Assembly (NCBI GenBank): GCA_030068525.1 | Contig: JASJOS010000014.1 | Span: 62,001-126,000 of the forward strand | Source: Xanthocytophaga flava | Lineage (GTDB): Bacteria > Bacteroidota > Bacteroidia > Cytophagales > 172606-1 | DNA: 64,000 bases | Reading direction: 5' to 3' | In this document: piece after piece, positions 29,281 through 38,739 of the stretch | Layout: each line of letters starts with the position of its first letter | Position numbering within the stretch: the first letter of the stretch is position 1 | Notes under the pieces: generated by a model | Seen by the model: the letters and a program-made list of their open reading frames with translations, nothing else | Told to the model about the DNA's origin: nothing | The model's database searches: none | Translations under genes and position numbers: made by a program

Positions 29281-32200
29281 ATGCGAAAAATAGTTTGGTT
29301 ATGTGGGGTAATAGCATTGGGAAGCTGTTCGACTAAAAAAGAAGCGCCCAAAGACCCACTATTTGAAGCTCTGCCTATTGAAAAAACGCATATTGATTTT
29401 GTCAATAAAGTGGATAATACCTCTGATTTTCACATTTTCAATTACCGTAATTTCTATAATGGGGGAGGGGTAGCCATTGGTGATATCAATAATGATGGTC
29501 TGGCAGATATTTTTGTTACCTCCAATTTTGGTGATAACCAGCTGTATCTGAATAAAGGGAATTTTGAGTTTGAGAATATCACATCAAAAGCTGGTGTTGC
29601 CGGAAAACGTGCCTGGAGTACCGGTGCAACATTTGCAGACGTGAACGGCGATGGTTTACTTGATATTTATGTGTGTAATTCAGGGAATCGCAAGAATGAT
29701 GATCGGGCCAATGAGTTATTTATCAACAATGGCAACCTGACCTTTACAGAGAAAGCAATGCAGTATGGCCTAGATGATCAGGGATTTTCCACACATGCAG
29801 CTTTCTTTGACTATGACCGGGATGGTGACCTGGATATGTATCTGCTCAATAACAGCTTTACACCTATCAGCATTTTACGTGATGCCAATATCCGTTTGCA
29901 GCGTGACAGACTGGGAGGACATAAATTCTTCAGAAATGATGGAGAGCGGTTTACCGATGTGAGTGAACAAGCTGGTGTTTATGGTAGTCTGATAGGTTTT
30001 GGTCTGGGTATCACAGTCGGAGATGTTAATAATGATAACTGGCTGGACATCTATATTTCTAATGACTTTTATGAAAGAGACTATCTGTATATCAATAATC
30101 ATGATGGAACTTTTACAGAGTCTCTGACCAAAGAGATGGATCACATCAGTCTGTCATCTATGGGGGCTGATATTGCAGATATAAACAATGATGGCAATCT
30201 AGACATTTTTGTAACGGATATGTTGCCAGGTAGTGATACTCGTCTGAAGACTATGATGACATATGAAGACTATGACCGGCAACGGTTATTGGTGTCAAAA
30301 GACTTTCACTACCAGTTCAACCGGAATATGCTGCATCTGAACAATGGAGATGGAAGTTTTAGCGAGGTTGCTGCTTTATCTGGAGTGCATGCTACAGATT
30401 GGAGTTGGGGAGCTTTGCTGTTTGATATGGACAATGATGGGCTGAAAGACATTTTTGTAGCCAATGGTATTGCCAAGGATTTAACAGATCAGGACTTTGT
30501 AAATTATCTGGGTAGCGAAGAAACAATGCGGCAGGCATTGGAAACTGGCTCGACTAACATTCCGGATCTGATCAATAAAATGCCAGTACAGCCCATTCCC
30601 AACTACGCTTTTAAAAACGAAGGCAATCTCCGTTTTACGAATACGGCTTTTGACTGGGGATTAGCAGATCCTAATTTTTCCAATGGATCAGCTTACGGTG
30701 ATCTGGATAATGATGGAGACATGGACCTGGTAGTAAGCAATATCAATTCCCCGTTGAGTGTATTTAAAAATAAAAGTTCAGAAAAGCTTAAATCACACTA
30801 CCTGCGAATAAAGCTCAAAGGCTATCCCAAAAACCTGAGTGGTATTGGTACTAAGGTATGGGTACATCAGCAGGGTACTACACAATACCTGCAACAGATG
30901 CCTAACCGGGGATTTCAATCGTCAGTAGATCTGGTGATGATCTTTGGTCTTGGAAAAAATCCCAAGATAGATTCTCTCACGGTTGTATGGCCGGATGATA
31001 AAAAACAGATACTCACCAATGTAACCGCAGATAAAGATTTGACGCTTGATCATGCTCAAGCAAATCTGGTCTGGAAACCAGATGCATCTGCTAAAACAAC
31101 TTCGTGTTTTGTAGATGCTACTGTAGCTTCCAATCTGAATTACGTTCACAAGGAAAGCAATTTTGTAGATTATAATAGGGATGTATTACTCAAGCAGATG
31201 TATTCTACTCAGGGGCCTGCATTGGCAACCGGAGATATAAATGGGGATGGACTGGATGATGTATATCTGGGAGGGGCTGCAGGACAACCCAAGAAATTAT
31301 TTGTGCAGGGAAAGAACGGGACTTTCTCAGATACCCAAATGCCTGCACTGGCTCAGGATTCTGTTTACGAAGATGTAGACGCTGTATTTTTTGATGCGGA
31401 TGGCGATAAGGATTTAGATCTGTATGTAGTAACAGGAAGTAATGAGTTTCTCAATGGCTCTCCTGAACAGCAGGATAGGTTGTATATCAATGATGGCAAA
31501 GGCAATTTGACCAGAGATACCAGACTTCCATCCATTGCTGACAATGGTTCCTGTGTAGCTGCTGCCGACTTTGATCAGGATGGTGACATCGATTTGTTTA
31601 TTGGGGGAAGAATGATTCCGGGTAAATATGGCTATGATGCGCCCAGTTACCTGTATGTCAACGATGGTACAGGTAATTTTAAAAATTATACCAAACGCTA
31701 TCTACCTCAGAGCGAACTGGGCATGATTACAGATGCTGTATGGCAGGATGTCAATGGAGATAAATACCCAGAACTTATTCTGGTGGGTGACTGGATGCAG
31801 GTTACCATCTTTGAAAACCAGAGAGGGAATAAGTTGGTACGTGAAAGTAAATCGGCAATTCCTGACTCAGAGGGTTGGTGGACTCGCATCAGGAGTACTG
31901 ATATTGATGCAGATGGGGATATGGATTTTATTCTGGGAAACTGGGGTGTTAACTCTCGTATCAAAGGCGATACGACTACGCCTGCGAAACTATATGTATC
32001 TGATTTTGATAAAAACGGAAATGTAGAGCAAATCATTACTTGTGTAGCGGAAGATGGTAAGAGCTATCCTATGGTACTAAAACACGATCTGCAGAAACAG
32101 ATGCCTGAGGTGAAGAAGAAGTTTGTGAAGTACACAGACTTTGCAGGAAAACAAATCGATGAAATCTTCAGCGAAGAACAATTGCAATCAGCTATTGTAA

Positions 32201-32601
32201 AGCAGGTGACCAATGCTAATACCAGTTTGCTGGTCAATGACGGCAATTTCCGGTTTTCACTGAAAGCTTTACCATTAGAAGTACAGTTTGCTCCTATTTT
32301 TGGAATAGAAACTCTGGATTATAATGAGGATGGCAAACTGGATATCTTGCTTACAGGAAATTTCTATAATGTAGTACCAGAAATGGGACGTTATGACGCC
32401 AATCATGGGTTAATTCTGCAAGGAAAAGGAAAAGGAAATTTTGAGGTGATACGTTCTGCCCAATCAGGTTTCTATACACGAGGTCAGGTGCGTCGTATGC
32501 AGAAGATCAAAACAGCAGGTGGTAAGGAATATATTATTCTTGCCAAAAACAATGATCCACTTCAGGTAATAGCAGTTAAAAAGCAGGGAAGGCTGCAGTA
32601 G
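29281..32601 (+). CDS. FG-GAP/VCBS-repeat lipoprotein with ASPIC/UnbV domain (copy 2)
   Basis: This 1106-residue paralogue of the preceding gene has lipobox ALGSCSTK (Cys16). It has the same order: an N-terminal block starting FNYRNFYNGGGVAIGDINNDG, a series of Ca-binding DxDxDG loops, TDWSWGALLFDMDNDGLKD before an ASPIC/UnbV domain at about 505-590 (GFQSSVDLVMIFGLG, VVWPDD), and a second repeat block with YEDVDAVFFDADGDKDLDLYVV. The block end GRYDANHGLILQGKGKG is shared with the third copy. It has 52 bases of spacing to the previous gene and no terminator, so it is probably co-transcribed. Divergence from its neighbours is substantial, so this is an old duplication. Confidence 0.9.
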   Translation: MRKIVWLCGVIALGSCSTKKEAPKDPLFEALPIEKTHIDFVNKVDNTSDFHIFNYRNFYNGGGVAIGDINNDGLADIFVTSNFGDNQLYLNKGNFEFENITSKAGVAGKRAWSTGATFADVNGDGLLDIYVCNSGNRKNDDRANELFINNGNLTFTEKAMQYGLDDQGFSTHAAFFDYDRDGDLDMYLLNNSFTPISILRDANIRLQRDRLGGHKFFRNDGERFTDVSEQAGVYGSLIGFGLGITVGDVNNDNWLDIYISNDFYERDYLYINNHDGTFTESLTKEMDHISLSSMGADIADINNDGNLDIFVTDMLPGSDTRLKTMMTYEDYDRQRLLVSKDFHYQFNRNMLHLNNGDGSFSEVAALSGVHATDWSWGALLFDMDNDGLKDIFVANGIAKDLTDQDFVNYLGSEETMRQALETGSTNIPDLINKMPVQPIPNYAFKNEGNLRFTNTAFDWGLADPNFSNGSAYGDLDNDGDMDLVVSNINSPLSVFKNKSSEKLKSHYLRIKLKGYPKNLSGIGTKVWVHQQGTTQYLQQMPNRGFQSSVDLVMIFGLGKNPKIDSLTVVWPDDKKQILTNVTADKDLTLDHAQANLVWKPDASAKTTSCFVDATVASNLNYVHKESNFVDYNRDVLLKQMYSTQGPALATGDINGDGLDDVYLGGAAGQPKKLFVQGKNGTFSDTQMPALAQDSVYEDVDAVFFDADGDKDLDLYVVTGSNEFLNGSPEQQDRLYINDGKGNLTRDTRLPSIADNGSCVAAADFDQDGDIDLFIGGRMIPGKYGYDAPSYLYVNDGTGNFKNYTKRYLPQSELGMITDAVWQDVNGDKYPELILVGDWMQVTIFENQRGNKLVRESKSAIPDSEGWWTRIRSTDIDADGDMDFILGNWGVNSRIKGDTTTPAKLYVSDFDKNGNVEQIITCVAEDGKSYPMVLKHDLQKQMPEVKKKFVKYTDFAGKQIDEIFSEEQLQSAIVKQVTNANTSLLVNDGNFRFSLKALPLEVQFAPIFGIETLDYNEDGKLDILLTGNFYNVVPEMGRYDANHGLILQGKGKGNFEVIRSAQSGFYTRGQVRRMQKIKTAGGKEYIILAKNNDPLQVIAVKKQGRLQ

Positions 32602-32648
32602 GGAAGAAGAAGTATAAACAACAACCACTCATTTTCACGATTAACAGT

Positions 32649-35600
32649 ATGCGATATTTATATAATAGGATTGTTGGAGCTGCCTGTTTTTTACTGGCTC
32701 TCTATAGTTTCACAGCGTGCAATCCTAAAAAGACCAATGAGAATGCCTTATTTCAGAAGATGGATTCTACACAAACCCGGATAGGCTTTACAAACAAACT
32801 ACCCGATTATGATGAAAAACTGAATATACTGGAATACCTGTATTACTACAATGGAGCAGGGGTATCAGCCGGAGATATAAATAATGATGGATTAACGGAT
32901 TTGTTTTTCGTTTCCAATCAGGGAAAAAATAAACTGTATCTCAATAAAGGAAATATGCAGTTTGACGATATCTCCGAAAAGGCAGGAGTGGAAGGATTTG
33001 CTGACTGGAAAACAGGGGTAACAATGGCTGATGTAAATGGCGATGGCCTGCTGGATATTTATGTATGTGCAGTCGGAAATTACAAGGGACTAGAAGGTGC
33101 CAATGAGTTGTTTATCAATAATGGTGATCTGACCTTTACTGAAAAAGCAGCAGATTATGGACTGGACTTCACAGGTTTTGCCACACAGGCTGCTTTTTTT
33201 GATTATGACAAAGATGGAGACCTGGATATGTATCTGCTGACCCATGCTGTACATACGGCCCGTAGTTACGAATACGTTTCAACCCGTGTATTTAAAAACA
33301 ACGAAGCAGGAGACTACTTGTTTGAAAATACAATGATCAAAAAGAGTGGAGATACATCAGCTTCAAAGAATACAAAAAAGTTTGTAGATGTAAGTGCAAA
33401 AGCTGGAATCTATCAAGCTTTAATGGGGTATGGATTAGGTATTGTGGTATCTGATCTGAACAACGATGGATGGGATGACATTTATGTTGCCAATGATTTT
33501 CATGAAGATGACTATTACTATATTAATAATCATAATGGCACCTTCACCGAAACTGTAAAAACGGCTATTCCACACTTGAGTCGTTACTCTATGGGAGTGG
33601 ATGCTGCTGATATCAATAATGATGGCTTTTTTGATCTTATGAATCTGGATATGTATCCGGAAGATGAGGTAACTGAAAAGTCATCAATGGGTGAGGATCC
33701 ATTGGATATTTATTTAAACAAACTGAGTTATGGGTATCATCATCAATTTAGCCGTAACTGTCTCCAACTTAATTTATCAGGCAAACGGTTTGTCGATGTG
33801 GCTGCATTGGCGGGTGTTGCAGCTACCGACTGGAGCTGGTCACCCTTGCTGGCTGATTATGATAATGATGGGATAAAGGATTTGTTTATCACAAATGGTA
33901 TTGTGAAGCGGCCTAATAATCTGGATTATCTCAAATACATTTATACAGACTCAATCAAGTATGCCATGATGAACGGTATGAATGTGTATGATAAGCAGGC
34001 TATTACACAGATGCCAGAAGGCAAAGTACATAATTATATCTTTAAAGGGACATCTTCTCTGCAATACCAGGATAAATCTGCCGATTGGGGGATGGGAGAA
34101 GCTACTATTGCGAATGGTGCAACCTATGCCGATCTGGATAATGATGGCGACCTGGATCTGATTACCAACAACATTAATGAACCTGCCAGTATCTATCGAA
34201 ATCAAACTCGAACAGGTGAAAAAACAGAGAATACCTCCTCACCAAAATACACAGAGACAAACTATCTGAAGGTAAAGCTACAGGGGACAGCTCCCAATAC
34301 GTTTGGAGTAGGTGCTAAGGTAACATTAATGCATAAAGGAAAAAAGCTGGTGCAGGAACTGATGCCTACCCGAGGCTTTTTGTCTTCTGTAGATCCTGTT
34401 CTGGTCTTTGGCCTGGGGCAAACAACAACCCTGGATAGTGTGATAGTTATCTGGGGAAATGCAAAAGCAGAAGTGAAAACTCAGGTAAAAGCGAATCAGC
34501 TTCTGGTATTGAAACAGACAGATGCTCAGATAGAAGAAACAGCACTGTTTTCGCCTGCACCAACGCCTGTTTTTCAGGATATAACAGAGCAGCTAAAACT
34601 GGACTATAAACACAAAGAGAATTCGTATTATGATTTCAACCGGGAGATGTTGATGCCATTTAAAGTCTCAACAGAAGGCCCTGCACTGGCTGTTGGTGAT
34701 GTGAACGGAGATAATCTGGATGATTTCTATGTAGGAGGTGCCAAATGGCAATCTGGTAAGTTGTTTGTGCAAAAGGCAAACGGGACATTTACCGCAAGTT
34801 CTTCCAATGCTGTGTTTGGAGCTGACTCAATTTATGAAGATGTAGACGCTGTATTTTTTGATGCCGATGGCGATAAGGATCTTGACTTATATGTGGTAAG
34901 TGGGGGAAATGAGTTTTATAATACTATGCCTGAGCAGTTTGACCGAATCTATCTGAATGATGGCAAAGGCAACTTTAGCTGTGGAAAAGATAACCTGCCT
35001 CCTATGTATACCAATAAGTCTTGTGTGCGTCCAGTCGACTTTGACCAGGATGGTGACTTAGATTTATTTGTAGGTGGAAGGGTAGTAGCCTACGCGTATG
35101 GAAAGATTCCTGATTCCTATCTGCTGGTGAATGATGGCAAAGGGAAGTTTACCGACAAAACTACTCAACTGGCTCCTGATCTTCGGAAGGCGGGAATGAT
35201 TACAGATGCTATCTGGACAGATATCGATAAAGATAAAGATTTGGATTTGTTAGTCGTAGGTGATTGGATGAGTCCAACCATTTTTGAAAACCAGAAAAAC
35301 ACATTTAAGAAGGCTGCGCTGTCATTTAGTCTGGAAGGTATGGGCTCTCAAAAACAGAATACCACCTCCCTGAATGGTTTCTGGCAGTCTGTAGCTGCTA
35401 CTGACTTTGACAAAGACGGGGATTTGGATTTTGTACTGGGTAATTTGGGTACCAACACAAAACTGCGGAAAAGTGGTGATGCGTCTTCAGTCAGAATGTA
35501 TGTGAAAGATATAGATCATAATCAGACCTTAGATCAGATCGTAACCTATAATCGGGGAGATGACTGGTTTACTATTGCATCTAAAGATGAACTGGGGAAA

Positions 35601-36113
35601 CAATTGCCTTCTGTTATCAACAAAAAATTCAGGGATTTTAAATCATTTGCTGGAAAACCTCTCAATCAGATATTCTCAGATAAAGATCTGGACAGTGCTG
35701 AAGTGAGAGAAGTAAATATATTTGAAAGTGTATATCTTGAAAATGCTGGAAAGGGACAATTTAAGGTCAAGGCATTGCCTGTAGAAGCGCAATTCTCTAA
35801 AATATTTGCATTTGCCATAGAAGATGTCAACTCTGACGCCAATCCGGATGTGTTGCTGGGTGGTAATTTCTATGGTATTAACCCGTATCAGGGTCGTTAT
35901 GATGGTAGTTATGGCTTATTGCTGGAAGGAAATGGCAAAGGAGGGTTTCATTCTGTTCTGCCAACAGAATCTGGCTTTTTCTTAGAGGGAGAAGTCCGAC
36001 GCATTAAAAAGTTGAAAACCAATGAACGAAACCTTTTCTTGGTGGCAAGGAATAACAACTCTCTACAAATACTCAAGGAAATAAAATCTTTACCCTCTGT
36101 GGCTAAAAAATAG
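32649..36113 (+). CDS. FG-GAP/VCBS-repeat lipoprotein with ASPIC/UnbV domain (copy 3)
   Basis: This is the third tandem paralogue, 1154 residues, with lipobox YSFTACNPK. It has the same architecture as the two before: YYYNGAGVSAGDINNDG at the start of block one, DWSWSPLLADYDNDGIKD, ASPIC/UnbV at about 537-625 (GFLSSVDPVLVFGLG), and block two with YEDVDAVFFDADGDKDLDLYVVSGG, almost identical to copy 2 there. It has an insertion of about 25 residues in the first block (FENTMIKKSGDTSASKNTKK). It is the last gene of the run, followed by almost 900 bases of noncoding sequence with inverted repeats. Copies 2 and 3 seem closer to each other than to copy 1. Confidence 0.9.
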   Translation: MRYLYNRIVGAACFLLALYSFTACNPKKTNENALFQKMDSTQTRIGFTNKLPDYDEKLNILEYLYYYNGAGVSAGDINNDGLTDLFFVSNQGKNKLYLNKGNMQFDDISEKAGVEGFADWKTGVTMADVNGDGLLDIYVCAVGNYKGLEGANELFINNGDLTFTEKAADYGLDFTGFATQAAFFDYDKDGDLDMYLLTHAVHTARSYEYVSTRVFKNNEAGDYLFENTMIKKSGDTSASKNTKKFVDVSAKAGIYQALMGYGLGIVVSDLNNDGWDDIYVANDFHEDDYYYINNHNGTFTETVKTAIPHLSRYSMGVDAADINNDGFFDLMNLDMYPEDEVTEKSSMGEDPLDIYLNKLSYGYHHQFSRNCLQLNLSGKRFVDVAALAGVAATDWSWSPLLADYDNDGIKDLFITNGIVKRPNNLDYLKYIYTDSIKYAMMNGMNVYDKQAITQMPEGKVHNYIFKGTSSLQYQDKSADWGMGEATIANGATYADLDNDGDLDLITNNINEPASIYRNQTRTGEKTENTSSPKYTETNYLKVKLQGTAPNTFGVGAKVTLMHKGKKLVQELMPTRGFLSSVDPVLVFGLGQTTTLDSVIVIWGNAKAEVKTQVKANQLLVLKQTDAQIEETALFSPAPTPVFQDITEQLKLDYKHKENSYYDFNREMLMPFKVSTEGPALAVGDVNGDNLDDFYVGGAKWQSGKLFVQKANGTFTASSSNAVFGADSIYEDVDAVFFDADGDKDLDLYVVSGGNEFYNTMPEQFDRIYLNDGKGNFSCGKDNLPPMYTNKSCVRPVDFDQDGDLDLFVGGRVVAYAYGKIPDSYLLVNDGKGKFTDKTTQLAPDLRKAGMITDAIWTDIDKDKDLDLLVVGDWMSPTIFENQKNTFKKAALSFSLEGMGSQKQNTTSLNGFWQSVAATDFDKDGDLDFVLGNLGTNTKLRKSGDASSVRMYVKDIDHNQTLDQIVTYNRGDDWFTIASKDELGKQLPSVINKKFRDFKSFAGKPLNQIFSDKDLDSAEVREVNIFESVYLENAGKGQFKVKALPVEAQFSKIFAFAIEDVNSDANPDVLLGGNFYGINPYQGRYDGSYGLLLEGNGKGGFHSVLPTESGFFLEGEVRRIKKLKTNERNLFLVARNNNSLQILKEIKSLPSVAKK

Positions 36114-36319
36114 AGTATTGTTACAATGGATTGTGGCAGGTTGTATTTAAACAAAATCAGCGTTTATGCTTTTGAAAAGAGTATAGACGTTGATTTTGTT
36201 TTTGAGAACTCTCATTCTGAGTCGGTTTATTGTTCCTTTCGTCATTCTTCTTGCGGCTCCTTCTTTTTTGCTTGCTTGGATTCATCATTGTTTATAATCT
36301 TTTTCATGATTCTTCCCTA

Positions 36320-36433
36320 GGCTCCTTCATTTTTTGCTTGCCCAAAAAACGAAGCAAAAAAGGGCACTTTCTGCCGAACCTCCTACCCGCAAAGCCATGG
36401 GCTTTCCTCGCGGCAGAAAGATTGCCAACGCAC
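36320..36433 (+). repeat. Structured intergenic repeat, copy A
   Basis: This copy begins with GGCTCCTTCATTTTTTGC and ends with ATTGCCAACGCAC. It contains the stem CTTTCTGCCG (36367-36376) with CGGCAGAAAG (36411-36420), and an inner hairpin AAAGCC-ATG-GGCTTT (36391-36405). A partial extra copy of its first 30 bases lies at 36242-36275. The element is repeated in inverted orientation at 36685-36835. The surrounding 36114-37010 contains no credible gene. Confidence 0.75.
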
Positions 36434-36684
36434 AGCTACAGCGGTTCGCGTTTAAAGGAATCATATCTCTCTTTGTGTCATCTAAAATATAATCGTAGAC
36501 TTTTTCTTATACTAATTTTAAATTATAACTGCGTAAAAAGTCGCTCACTCAGCCAAGTAACTACTTTCATCCGATCTCTGACCGGTTAGGAATACACATA
36601 CTCAATTTTAATTTGGTATTATAACTTAACTAGCACATGATACAAAGCGATTATTAGTCACTTCAATTGTGTGCGGTTGTGTAG

Positions 36685-36835
36685 GTGCGTAGGCAATCCT
36701 TTTCCCGCGAGGTTGGCCTTTGGCTTGTGGGCGGGAGGTTCGGGAAAAGGTGCCCTTTTTTGCTCACAAACAAATCTGGCTCACCAAATTCTCATTTGGT
36801 GCCCTGCTTTTGGGCAAGCAAAAAATGAAGCAACC
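36685..36835 (-). repeat. Structured intergenic repeat, copy B (inverted)
   Basis: Read on the minus strand this matches copy A: TTCATTTTTTGCTTGCCCAAAA, AGCAAAAAAGGGCAC, CCGAACCTCC and GATTGCC.ACGCAC are shared. The outer stem is CCTTTTCCCG with CGGGAAAAGG (36698-36707 and 36741-36750), differing from copy A on both sides but still perfectly paired. It has an extra insert of about 35 bases with its own hairpin CACCAAAT-TCTC-ATTTGGTG (36782-36801). Confidence 0.75.
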
Positions 36836-37010
36836 ACAAGAAGAGTGATGAAAGTGACTAGAAATAAGTTCAGAAAGAGATCTCTAAAACACAACAAGTA
36901 GAATGATTATTGGAAAATAAACAGACTAAGGAAGAAGGGTAAGAGACAAAAGCCAGAGCCTATACTTATGAAAAGAATGTAAACTCTGACTTTTTTATAA
37001 AAGAATCTAT

Positions 37011-37451
37011 TTAATAAAGATTTCGCCGATAAACAGGCCCTTTTACATTCGTAATCCAGTATGTATGAATCGTTTGTACAAGCTGATGAAGTCCTTCCTC
37101 AGTAGATGGCTTAATTAAATAGGCATTTACACCAAGATTATAACTTCTTACTATATCTGTGTCTACAGATGAAGAGGTAAGGGCTATAATAGGAATAGTT
37201 CTCAATGCAGGATTGCTTTTTACTTCCCTAATTACTTCAAAACCATTTTTTAGTGGCATATAAATGTCGAGAAGAACCAGCGACGGGAGTTGCGGGGTTG
37301 TTTCGAGATAGTGTATAGCCTCCTGTCCGTTGGCTACACCTATAATCTCACAGTTGGAAATTACCTGTGTCAGCAACTGAATCAATAACTCTCGGTCTTC
37401 ACTATCGTCCTCCACTACTAAAATAGGGTGAGTAACGAGTTTGTTTTTCAC
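37011..37451 (-). CDS. Single-domain response regulator, Rcp1-like (1)
   Basis: This CheY-like receiver protein of 146 residues has no output domain. It shows the acidic pair in VVEDDSEDRE, the phosphoacceptor Asp in LVLLDIYMP, the Thr/Ser in IIALTSS and the conserved Lys in AYLIKP. It likely relays phosphate from a histidine kinase to another protein, as in phytochrome-associated Rcp1 regulators. I chose the GTG at 37451; the frame stays open upstream but without an ATG and with residues unlike the family. No kinase is adjacent. A related regulator lies upstream on the same strand. Confidence 0.82.
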   Translation of the reverse strand: MKNKLVTHPILVVEDDSEDRELLIQLLTQVISNCEIIGVANGQEAIHYLETTPQLPSLVLLDIYMPLKNGFEVIREVKSNPALRTIPIIALTSSSVDTDIVRSYNLGVNAYLIKPSTEEGLHQLVQTIHTYWITNVKGPVYRRNLY

Positions 37452-37808
37452 AAAAAATAAAAGGTGGTGTAAGAGTAGATTATTATAGCAAATATACCTA
37501 TAAACTTCATTAACCAAAATAGTGTCTTTTCAGAAGATTTGATTTCCCGTTTAGTGAAGAGTTTACCTTAGATGTAGTAACTAGACTGTAGAAAAAGAGT
37601 CCAGGCCAAAAAATGGACCAGGTCGCAGCCCGGACTTTATCTTTACTGTCTTAATTTAATTACTATCAACTACCTCACAGACACAAGGTATGAGCGATAT
37701 GGGTGATTGCTGCTTTTCAATTTAGGTATGTAATCTAAAATGAAAAAACTGATTACTAGTATAGATTAGTATAGCTGTTTCTATAAGGTATAAGTTAGTT
37801 GTAAAATA

Positions 37809-38297
37809 TTATTTGTGTGTTACAGGTGTATTTTCTTTTTCTACGGAGTCCATTGAACAAGGATGTATCTTTTTACTGACAAGTACTGAGTTAAGCCAGG
37901 TAAGATACACAGATTGGATTACTTCCAGCAGATCATCGTATGAGTCAGGTTTTACCATATAGTTGTCTGCACCTAGCTGATGTGCTTCAGATACATAGTG
38001 TTCTGTACGGGCAGTCGAAAACATACACACACAGATCTGTTGCCATATAGGATGTGTTTTCACTTCTTTAAGTACCTGCAATCCGTTTTTTCTGGGCATA
38101 TTGACATCCAATAACATCAATCCGGGCAGATCTTTTTGTATATCTGACTGAGATTCAAGTTTGTATAAATAGTCAGTTACCTCACTGCCATCCTTAAAAA
38201 AGAGGACAGGATTAGGTATGTTTTGTTCTGCAAAAGCCATCTTCAGTAGCAGGCGGTCGTCGGCATCGTCATCAGCTACCAGGATAGGTAATGACAT
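37809..38297 (-). CDS. Single-domain response regulator, Rcp1-like (2)
   Basis: This receiver protein of 162 residues has DDDADDR near the start, LMLLDVNMPRKNG with the phosphoacceptor Asp, the switch residue in CMFSTAR, and NYMVKP with the conserved Lys. It has a short polar tail and no output domain. The ATG at 38297 is preferred over a GTG seven codons earlier. It belongs to the same subfamily as the regulator downstream, but the two are separated by 350 bases, so they may be transcribed separately. No partner kinase is encoded in the neighbourhood. Confidence 0.83.
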   Translation of the reverse strand: MSLPILVADDDADDRLLLKMAFAEQNIPNPVLFFKDGSEVTDYLYKLESQSDIQKDLPGLMLLDVNMPRKNGLQVLKEVKTHPIWQQICVCMFSTARTEHYVSEAHQLGADNYMVKPDSYDDLLEVIQSVYLTWLNSVLVSKKIHPCSMDSVEKENTPVTHK

Positions 38298-38659
38298 AAG
38301 TGCATCATAATCACTCACTGTATAATAAGATTAGTATGTTCATAAAGGGATATAAAAGCTTATACTTTGCGAGACATTATCTAGTATAGAAACCTATATA
38401 CTGCATCTACTTACAGCGTAGTGTATCTATGAAACTTCTACAATGATAGAATATATATGAACATATTCTGAGAATAATGCCTGCGCCAACTGGTAAGCCA
38501 ATCACAATAACTTAGAATACGATTGATAGCTGGGTTAATTCTGGTAGAAGAATTTATAAAAAACTATGCGCAGGTTGTTTCTACACTTTGAAAGAGAATT
38601 AAGTAAAAGAGAAACAGGTATTTATAAGGAACCTTGTTATAGATTGAGCAACAGAGAAG

Positions 38660-38713
38660 ACCTTTCCTAAGGAAGGTGTGTAGATTTTTTTCTACATATT
38701 CCTTAGGAAAGGT
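38660..38713 (-). terminator. Long hairpin after the L,D-transpeptidase gene
   Basis: ACCTTTCCTAAGGAA pairs with TTCCTTAGGAAAGGT over fifteen bases, and part of the inside pairs further (GTAG with CTAC) around a T-rich loop. It sits 26 bases behind the transpeptidase stop. There is no T run after the stem, so it may act in RNA stability as much as termination. The rest of 38319-38739 shows no gene. Confidence 0.6.
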
Positions 38714-38739
38714 TTCCCCGCTAGTGTAAGCTAATCACA

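Noticed and set aside
36126-36589. Two short overlapping open frames in the gap after the FG-GAP genes
   Set aside because: Both are Phe/Ser/Leu-rich translations of T-rich DNA and cover repeat copy A; no start context or homology.
36671-36901. A 76-codon open frame reading through repeat copy B
   Set aside because: It follows the inverted structured repeat exactly, has no protein-like character, and its sequence is explained by the repeat's stems.
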